From the NCBI GenBank assembly GCA_016206995.1, contig JACQQN010000104.1, positions 1 to 6,648 of the forward strand: DNA of 6,648 nt, read 5' to 3'. Position numbers and translations under genes: made by a program. The notes beneath the pieces are model-generated. The model had not been told where the DNA came from. It searched no databases and was given only the letters and a program-made list of their open reading frames with translations. Shown in pieces: positions 1 through 4,719 of this stretch. Position 1 is the first letter of the stretch; the number at the start of each line of letters is the position of its first letter. The DNA comes from Candidatus Omnitrophota bacterium. Its GTDB lineage: Bacteria; Omnitrophota; Omnitrophia; Omnitrophales; Abzuiibacteriaceae.

Positions 1-151
1 ATGGAAAATAAAAAGAAAAATTGTTCCTCCGAATATAAATATCACCGGGCAATTTACCAAGAAAGGGAATCTTGCTTGCTGCCGGAAGCAAAACACCGAC
101 CAAAATCAACATGACTCCAAGCCCAATTAAAAGTTTAGGAAGAGATCCCAT
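1..151 (-). CDS. DUF2905 family small membrane protein, 3' end beyond window
   Basis: The first 50 codons of a small protein are visible; the rest runs off base 1. It opens with a hydrophobic segment (about residues 6-24, LLIGLGVMLILVGVLLP), then a short loop and the hallmark LGKLPGDIYI (31-40), followed by RRNNFSFYFP (41-50). The pattern of transmembrane helix, then LPGDI, then an aromatic FxFYFP stretch is what I know of the DUF2905 family. These are usually about 65-75 residues long with a second helix, which would lie outside the window. The family function is unknown; a small inner-membrane protein is the expectation. The ATG shares one base with the ruvB stop (TGATG), so translation is probably coupled to ruvB. 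A GTG one codon earlier (154-152) is in frame and sits nearer the AGGAGG at 165-170, so it is an alternative start. DUF2905 genes are frequent ruvB neighbours, which supports the call. Confidence 0.82.
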   Translation of the reverse strand, partial: MGSLPKLLIGLGVMLILVGVLLPAASKIPFLGKLPGDIYIRRNNFSFYFP

Positions 152-1176
152 CACGACCAAAGTTCCTCCTGCCGTTTTGGAGGAACAACACCAAAATATT
201 CATAAGCAAGTTTCGTCAGAACACGGCCCGAAGACGTTCGCTTTAAAAATCCCTTTTGAATGAGGTAGGGCTCGTAAATTTCTTCGATTGTCTCCGCTTC
301 TTCTCCAACTGCAACCGATATGGTATTGATGCCGACAGGACCTCCATCAAATTCTTGAAGAAGACACTTCAAAATCCGCTTGTCCATTTGATCAAGCCCC
401 TCTCCATCGACATCGAGCATTCGGAGTGCATCCAGCGCCACTTTTTGTGTAATCGCGCCGTTTGCTTTTACCTCGGCGAAATCGCGGACGCGCCTCAGCA
501 AGCGGTTTCCAATGCGGGGCGTTCCGCGGGAACGCTTCGCAATTTCCCACGTACCGCCTTCGTCAATCTGTGTATTCAAAATACGAGCAGAGCGGCGGAT
601 GATTTTGGTAAGATCGTTTGCCTCGTAAAAATTAAGCCTTTCGACAATTCCAAACCGTGACCGAAGCGGAGAGGTCAAAAGCCCGCTTCGCGTCGTGGCA
701 CCAATCAATGTAAATTTAGGAACGTTAATACGAACCGACCTGGCGTTGGGCCCTTTATCAATCATGATATCCAAGAAAAAGTCTTCCATGGCGGGGTAAA
801 GATATTCCTCAACGACGTGCGCCAAACGATGAATTTCATCGATGAAAAGCACATCTCGTTCTTGTAAATTAGTAAGAAGTCCCGCTAAATCGCCCGCTCG
901 CTCAAGTGTAGGACCTGATGTTGTTTTGATGTTGGCATTCATAGCCCGCGCAATAATATGGGCAAGTGTTGTTTTACCAAGACCTGGAGGGCCAAAAAGC
1001 AAGATGTGGTCGAGCGGTTCCTCGCGTTTGAGTGCTGCTTCAATATAAATGGATAGGTTCTGTTTTAATTTTTCCTGCCCGACAAATTCATCAAATGTGG
1101 TAGGCCGAAGAGAAATATCAAACTCAACATCTTCTTCGTTGGGCACCTGTGAAATCACTCGTTCCTCTTCAGACAT
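151..1176 (-). CDS. ruvB: Holliday junction branch migration ATPase RuvB
   Basis: RuvB is the AAA+ motor that forms hexameric rings on DNA flanking a RuvA-bound Holliday junction and drives branch migration in recombination repair. The product is 341 residues, a normal family length. Visible motifs are the N-terminal LRPTTFDEFVGQ (23-34), Walker A GPPGLGKTT (62-70), Walker B LFIDEIHR (110-117), sensor 1 LIGATTRSG (157-165), and the arginine-finger box LRSRFG (171-176, with R174 matching the E. coli finger). Sensor 2 is GTPRIGNRLLRR (218-229), where many homologues have an alanine in place of the glycine. The C-terminal winged-helix domain starts around LDVDGEGLDQMD (254-265). The ATG at 1176 overlaps the end of the upstream PilZ gene by 8 bases, with a weak AGG about 8 bases before it. 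The gene ends in TGATG, leading into the DUF2905 gene. Nothing suggests damage. Confidence 0.98.
   Translation of the reverse strand: MSEEERVISQVPNEEDVEFDISLRPTTFDEFVGQEKLKQNLSIYIEAALKREEPLDHILLFGPPGLGKTTLAHIIARAMNANIKTTSGPTLERAGDLAGLLTNLQERDVLFIDEIHRLAHVVEEYLYPAMEDFFLDIMIDKGPNARSVRINVPKFTLIGATTRSGLLTSPLRSRFGIVERLNFYEANDLTKIIRRSARILNTQIDEGGTWEIAKRSRGTPRIGNRLLRRVRDFAEVKANGAITQKVALDALRMLDVDGEGLDQMDKRILKCLLQEFDGGPVGINTISVAVGEEAETIEEIYEPYLIQKGFLKRTSSGRVLTKLAYEYFGVVPPKRQEELWS
165..170 (-). promoter_or_regulatory. Shine-Dalgarno AGGAGG for the DUF2905 gene
   Basis: The minus strand reads AGGAGG inside the last codons of ruvB. It lies 13 bases before the ATG at 151 and 10 bases before an in-frame GTG at 154. 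It is the strongest ribosome-binding sequence upstream of any complete junction here. The spacing favours the GTG, while the usual stop/start coupling favours the ATG. Confidence 0.55.
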
Positions 1177-1621
1177 AAAGGATACCTGTTTCCGTTCCCC
1201 GTTTTATTTTCAAATTACTCACTGGTTTTCGACGTGCAAGCCGTTCGACAAGCCGTCGGATTTCTTTTCGATCTGATGTCTTGAGTTTCTCAAATTCCGT
1301 TGCGATACGGTAAAGATCACGACGCAACACTTTAGTAACGCGAATCACTTTTGCAGGTGCAACGATTGGTGCCTCCTGCGCGGGGATCGCGATTTCTAAA
1401 GTTACATGCGAGTCCTTCGGAATCGCCTCACTTGCTGTAAAAAGTACACCGCCTGCTGAAAGATCATGCAAATTTGTAATTCCAGTTTCACGACTTCCCA
1501 GAACAGTATACCTCAAAAGAAACGGAACGCGAACTCGTTTAAATCGCCTTCGATTGGAAGAAAGCCAAAACCGCTTGAACAAACGAAAAAAAGCGCGGCT
1601 TACTTTTAAGTACCAAGTCAT
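1169..1621 (-). CDS. Single-domain PilZ protein, putative c-di-GMP receptor, between ruvA and ruvB
   Basis: This 150-residue protein carries both parts of the PilZ cyclic-di-GMP-binding signature. The first is an arginine-rich RRFKR (R25 and R29 as RxxxR) followed by VRVPFLLRY. The second is the D/N-x-S-x-x-G motif, as DLSAGG (53-58). The later IATEFEKLKTSDRKEIRRLVERLA (106-129) matches the usual end of the barrel and C-terminal helix. No output domain is fused. The N-terminus (1-20, WYLKVSRAFFRLFKRFWL) is aromatic and basic and could be an amphipathic, membrane-facing helix; that is inference. The ATG overlaps the ruvA stop as ATGA, with no clear Shine-Dalgarno, and its 3' end overlaps ruvB by 8 bases, so expression is probably coupled to both. 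PilZ proteins bind c-di-GMP and act on motility, polysaccharide or other targets; which target applies here cannot be read. A role in recombination is suggested only by position. Confidence 0.85.
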   Translation of the reverse strand: MTWYLKVSRAFFRLFKRFWLSSNRRRFKRVRVPFLLRYTVLGSRETGITNLHDLSAGGVLFTASEAIPKDSHVTLEIAIPAQEAPIVAPAKVIRVTKVLRRDLYRIATEFEKLKTSDRKEIRRLVERLARRKPVSNLKIKRGTETGILYV

Positions 1622-2217
1622 ACATATTTAAGCGAATGACGAATCAGCTCCTCAACATCCATTTTGTCGTGGTGGTCACGAAGTGACAAGACTTTTTGAA
1701 TGGCAGCTTTCGCATCTTGTTTCTTATACCCAAGCGAAACCAAGGCCTGAAGAGAATCCTCCATCAAGGTCTCATTGACGGTTGGTTGTTTGGAAGTTCG
1801 GTGGCACTCTTCGTCCAAAATAATTTTTTCGCGGAGCTCGACAATAATACGTTCTGCTGTCTTTCGGCCAATTCCAGAAATGGCGGACAAAACAGGAACT
1901 GCTCCATCAACAATGGCTTGTTTTAATTGGGGAATACCAATCCCTGAAAGAACGGTCATGGCCATCTTAGGCCCGACACCTGAAACTCCAATCAACAAGC
2001 GAAATAGCTCTCGCTCTTCCGCTGTTAAAAATCCGTAGAGCTGTTGAAGGTCATCTCGAACCACAAAGTGCGTGAGTAATTTTATCTTACTCCCCGCCTC
2101 GCTCAGGCGATGGTAGGTTGAAAGTGGAATGGTAAGTTGATAACCCACTCCGTGTGCATCGATCGTCACAGAAGCGGGTGACTTTTCCGAAAGTGTTCCC
2201 GAAATATAATTGTACAC
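1618..2217 (-). CDS. ruvA: Holliday junction DNA-binding subunit RuvA
   Basis: RuvA tetramers clamp the four-way junction and load RuvB rings. The product is 199 residues, as expected for the family. Domain I is the OB fold (1-62), beginning MYNYISGTL and containing the acidic-pin region VRDDLQQLYGF (53-63, D55/D56 at the strand-separating pin). Domain II has two helix-hairpin-helix motifs, GVSGVGPKMA (77-86) and ISGIGRKTA (113-121). A linker (about 132-150) leads to domain III (about 152-199, including LVSLGYKKQDA), the RuvB contact. The start codon is GTG, supported by an in-frame stop four codons upstream and a GAGG seven bases before it. The ATG at 2222 is in another frame. The gene begins 28 bases after ruvC, the longest gap in the window, and ends in ATGA overlapping the PilZ gene. 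Confidence 0.97.
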   Translation of the reverse strand: MYNYISGTLSEKSPASVTIDAHGVGYQLTIPLSTYHRLSEAGSKIKLLTHFVVRDDLQQLYGFLTAEERELFRLLIGVSGVGPKMAMTVLSGIGIPQLKQAIVDGAVPVLSAISGIGRKTAERIIVELREKIILDEECHRTSKQPTVNETLMEDSLQALVSLGYKKQDAKAAIQKVLSLRDHHDKMDVEELIRHSLKYV

Positions 2218-2224
2218 GTCATGA

Positions 2225-2228
2225 CCTC
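2225..2228 (-). promoter_or_regulatory. Shine-Dalgarno GAGG deciding the GTG start of ruvA
   Basis: GAGG on the minus strand lies seven bases before the GTG at 2217, inside the short ruvC-ruvA gap. A closer ATG at 2222-2220 is out of frame with RuvA, so this site plus the family alignment fixes the GTG as the start. Confidence 0.6.
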
Positions 2229-2245
2229 AGACTTTTTCTCTGTTA

Positions 2246-2758
2246 TCAATTAACGGCTATTCCCGTTTTTTTTGAATTCCAACGGCTGGTATGAAAGTGA
2301 CAGATCGCAATCGCAAGCGCGTCAGCCGAATCAGGTTGAGGAAGCTCTTTCAAACGAAGTAACTGCTTCACCATAAACTGAACTTGTGACTTATGGGCAC
2401 GCCCGTTCCCACAAATAGCTTCCTTCACCCGTGCCGGCGGGTATTCTTCCATGGGAATTCCAAGTTCCATCGCTGCCAGCATGGCAACCGCCCGCGCTTC
2501 ACCAATTTTAACAGCTGCATTGAAATCTTTGCTATAAAAAACGTTTTCAATCGCAACAACGCTTGGCCGGTAAATGGTAAGCGTTTCTTTTAAGTTGCCA
2601 TAAATACCACGAAGCCGTTCAGGCAGCGGCTTCTTCACAGGTTCCCGAATAGTTTCGGCATGGATCAGCACAAATTGTCCGTTCTTCCCTTGCTCGAGAA
2701 TACCAATTCCGGTGCAAATCGTGCCGGGGTCAATTCCTGCAACGCGCATGGCGCTCAT
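2246..2758 (-). CDS. ruvC: Crossover junction endodeoxyribonuclease RuvC
   Basis: RuvC is the Mg2+-dependent, RNase H-fold nuclease that cuts Holliday junctions as a dimer alongside RuvAB. Counting from the ATG at 2758 (170 residues), the four catalytic acids are D10 (in VAGIDPG), E71 (in VAIENVF), D143 and D146 (in PDSADALAIA). These correspond to the E. coli D7/E66/D138/D141 set. Also recognisable is GNGRAHKSQVQFMV (117-130), the conserved DNA-binding region. The box usually written LGQARG reads IGEARA here, a mild divergence. Start choice: the frame is open to an ATG at 2785, but that would overlap the previous gene by 26 bases and add residues the family lacks. The ATG at 2758 lies one base after the upstream stop and suits reinitiation. 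The ATG at 2749 (MRVAGIDPG) aligns best with homologues. None has a clear Shine-Dalgarno. Confidence 0.96.
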   Translation of the reverse strand: MSAMRVAGIDPGTICTGIGILEQGKNGQFVLIHAETIREPVKKPLPERLRGIYGNLKETLTIYRPSVVAIENVFYSKDFNAAVKIGEARAVAMLAAMELGIPMEEYPPARVKEAICGNGRAHKSQVQFMVKQLLRLKELPQPDSADALAIAICHFHTSRWNSKKTGIAVN

Positions 2759-2759
2759 T

Positions 2760-3119
2760 TCATTTTCTGGATGGGCTTGCAACATTGGGTAGCGATAATT
2801 TAGAAATTTTTTGGCTGATGCGCTCTATTAACCGATGGATATCAGAACTAGATGATTTTTCTGGCCAAAGTTCACTCTGCGACGGCAAGAGTCCTTTATG
2901 ATGAGAATCTTCTTTAGCGGGAGAATTTCTTTCAAGCAAATCAACAAATGTTTGAAATATAGGTTGGTAATTCTGAAGAATCTGAACGGTGGTTAAATCA
3001 TTTTTCTTTTCTGCTTCGCGCAATAAATCGCCAAGCTCTTTCTGCCATTTTCTTACACGTTCAGCAAATGTGCTTTGATTCACGTTCGTTTCTCTTGGCA
3101 GGTGTTTTGCGATAGACAC
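2760..3119 (-). CDS. Hypothetical helical protein between yebC and ruvC
   Basis: I do not recognise this 119-residue product. It has no signal peptide and no transmembrane segment, and is probably cytoplasmic. About residues 17-65 look like one long helix or a helical pair, rich in charged residues with spaced hydrophobics (F18, V22, W25, L29, L32, L33, then VQILQNYQPIFQTFVDLL at 45-62). Residues 66-91 are a polar, serine-rich, probably disordered linker. About 92-108 form a second amphipathic helix (IHRLIERISQKISKL). The GTG start directly abuts the yebC stop (TAGGTG). A second GTG at 3083 follows AAGAGA at a usable distance and would give a 107-residue product. The stop falls one base before the 2758 ATG of ruvC. 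Tight packing in a collinear operon supports a real, translated gene, although the sequence gives no function. It could be a lineage-specific adaptor, or simply a linker gene. Confidence 0.6.
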   Translation of the reverse strand: MSIAKHLPRETNVNQSTFAERVRKWQKELGDLLREAEKKNDLTTVQILQNYQPIFQTFVDLLERNSPAKEDSHHKGLLPSQSELWPEKSSSSDIHRLIERISQKISKLSLPNVASPSRK

Positions 3120-3869
3120 CTACTGTTGCAATTCTTTCAAAACATCGTGAGGGAAATCACAGTTTGTATAAACATTCTGCACATCGTCATGATCATCCAA
3201 AGCTTCAATTAAAGCTGCAATCTGGCGGGCTTGGTCACTTGAAACTGGAGCTAGATTTTTTGGAAGCATCTGAAGCGTTGCAAGTTCATATTTTACTTTA
3301 GCATCGTCCAACGCCTTCTTTACCGTCTCAAAATTATGTGGGTCAGTGATGATTTCATATTTCTCGCCTGTATTTGATAAGTCTTCGGCGCCCGCATTCA
3401 AAACGATTTCCATCAACTGATCTTCTTTAATGATATTAACATCAATCGCGATCAATCCCTTCTTCTCAAAAAGCCAAGCCACCGACCCGGCTCCTGCCAT
3501 ATTGCCGTTCCTCTTTGAAAAAACACTTCGGATTTCAGAAGAGGTTCTATTTTTGTTATCGCTCAAACATTGGACATAAACAGCCGCGCCGCCGGGGCCA
3601 TACCCTTCATAAAAAATTTCCTCATAGCTCACGCCTTCCAGTCCCCCGGATCCTTTTTTAACAGCGCGGTCGATATTGTCAGCGGGCATATTTGCGGTTT
3701 TAGCACTCTCAATCGCTGTTCGGAGGCGTGGATTGGTATTGGGGTCTCCGCCGCCCATTTTTGCAGCCACGGTGATTTCGCGAATAATCTTCGTAAAAAC
3801 TTTGCCGCGTTTCGCATCCACAGCTGCTTTTTTATGTTTGATACTAGCCCACTTTGAATGTCCGCTCAT
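3120..3869 (-). CDS. yebC: YebC/TACO1/PmpR family protein
   Basis: The product is 249 residues, typical for the family. It begins with the diagnostic MSGHSKWASIKHKKAAVDAK, then GKVFTKIIREITVAAKMGGGDPNTNPRLR (about 22-50), the AKTANMPADNIDRAVKKGSG region (56-75) and YEGYGPGGAAVYV (87-99). The central and C-terminal domains include NRTSSEIRSVFSK (107-119) and GSVAWLFEKKG (128-138). The protein ends with an acidic EALDDHDDVQNVYTN stretch (223-237). YebC proteins were long annotated as transcriptional regulators; more recent work on bacterial YebC and mitochondrial TACO1 points to a ribosome-associated role in relieving stalling at proline stretches. The start ATG overlaps the folP stop (ATGA) and has an AAGGA nine bases upstream, a good ribosome-binding site. 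yebC directly before the ruv genes is a widespread order. The hypothetical gene between yebC and ruvC is the unusual part. Confidence 0.97.
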   Translation of the reverse strand: MSGHSKWASIKHKKAAVDAKRGKVFTKIIREITVAAKMGGGDPNTNPRLRTAIESAKTANMPADNIDRAVKKGSGGLEGVSYEEIFYEGYGPGGAAVYVQCLSDNKNRTSSEIRSVFSKRNGNMAGAGSVAWLFEKKGLIAIDVNIIKEDQLMEIVLNAGAEDLSNTGEKYEIITDPHNFETVKKALDDAKVKYELATLQMLPKNLAPVSSDQARQIAALIEALDDHDDVQNVYTNCDFPHDVLKELQQ

Positions 3870-4717
3870 CGTATAATTTCCTTGGTTACTAACAGGGCAT
3901 CCCGCGTTGCCGACACATCATGCACTCGAAGCACATGAACTCCACGCTCCGCAAGAAGTGCTGCCATTGTAGTTGAAGCAAATATTCTTTCTTCCGGTTG
4001 TTTGGCCGTTATCTTTCCTAAAAATGATTTTCTTGAAGCGCCAACAATTACTGGCCGGCCAAATACCAAAAACTCTGGTATCCGCCGGATGATTTCAAAA
4101 TTTTGCTCCGCGGTTTTTGAAAATCCGAGGCCGGGGTCAATCGCGATTTGTTCTTCTGAAATGCCAGCCGCGAGGGCGAGCCTAATGCTTTCCTCAAGCT
4201 CCCTTAAAACATCTGAAACCAAATCATGATAATCAGTCATTTGCTGCATGGTCTCAGGTGTCCCGCGACGGTGCATTACAACAACGCCTGCCTTGTAACT
4301 TTGAATGACGTTTGCCATTTCCGGATCAGCTTTGAGCCCGCTCACATCATTGATGATCGCCACCCCTTTTTTCAAGCCGAGCTCTGCCACTTTTGCTTTT
4401 GTAGTATCAAGTGAAATTGGAATTTTGACTTCTTTTAAAATCAAGTCAAGCGCGGGCATGAGTCTTTTACATTCTTCTTCTGCAGAAACTGGGATGGCCC
4501 CAGGCCGCGTTGATTCAGCGCCTACGTCAATGATATCGGCACCTTCTTTTTCAAGTTCGAGCGCGCGGAGAAGTGCCTTTTCGGAATCCAAAAACTGACC
4601 GCCATCGGAAAATGAGTCGGGGGTTAGATTCAAGATTCCCATGATGAGTGGGGTAGACGCAGCGTTTGAAAAATCAAAAGTTTTTTTCCGAACTTTCCAG
4701 AAAATGGTGGCTGACAT
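3866..4717 (-). CDS. folP: Dihydropteroate synthase
   Basis: FolP joins p-aminobenzoate to 6-hydroxymethyl-7,8-dihydropterin diphosphate to form dihydropteroate in cytoplasmic folate synthesis; it is the sulfonamide target. The 283-residue TIM-barrel sequence shows all family landmarks: MGILNLTPDSFSDGG (26-40), IDVGAESTRPGA (63-74, including the diphosphate/pABA loop), ISLDT (101-105), INDVSG (122-127), VVMHRRGTPETMQ (146-158), IAIDPGLGFSKT (191-202), VGASRKSFLG (225-234) and LRVHDV (263-268). The first 20 or so residues (IFWKVRKKTFDFSN) are a usual short lead-in. The ATG lies two bases after the ftsH stop (TAAGAATG), with only a weak AAGA before it, so coupling to ftsH is likely. It ends in ATGA shared with yebC. 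ftsH followed by folP is a known arrangement in several bacterial groups. No resistance-type insertion in the STRPG loop is evident. Confidence 0.98.
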   Translation of the reverse strand: MSATIFWKVRKKTFDFSNAASTPLIMGILNLTPDSFSDGGQFLDSEKALLRALELEKEGADIIDVGAESTRPGAIPVSAEEECKRLMPALDLILKEVKIPISLDTTKAKVAELGLKKGVAIINDVSGLKADPEMANVIQSYKAGVVVMHRRGTPETMQQMTDYHDLVSDVLRELEESIRLALAAGISEEQIAIDPGLGFSKTAEQNFEIIRRIPEFLVFGRPVIVGASRKSFLGKITAKQPEERIFASTTMAALLAERGVHVLRVHDVSATRDALLVTKEIIR

Positions 4718-4719
4718 TC

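Noticed and set aside
415..419. HESGH instead of HEAGH at the FtsH zinc site (residue numbers from the 6537 ATG)
   Set aside because: The histidines and glutamate required for catalysis are intact. Ala to Ser at this position is tolerated in the family and is not evidence of altered function.
256..660. 134-codon plus-strand open frame opposite ruvB
   Set aside because: It is antisense to well-conserved RuvB codons and has no recognisable domain or ribosome-binding site.
2220..2222. ATG just upstream of the ruvA GTG, within the palindrome GTCATGAC
   Set aside because: It is out of frame with RuvA. The eight-base palindrome is too short and isolated to call an operator.
3629..3817. 62-codon minus-strand open frame inside yebC
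   Set aside because: It is an alternative frame of the conserved YebC N-terminal region, with no independent support.
4681..4687. Run of seven T on the plus strand that could look like a terminator tail
   Set aside because: On the coding strand it is AAAAAAA encoding the KK of the FolP N-terminus, and there is no preceding GC-rich stem.
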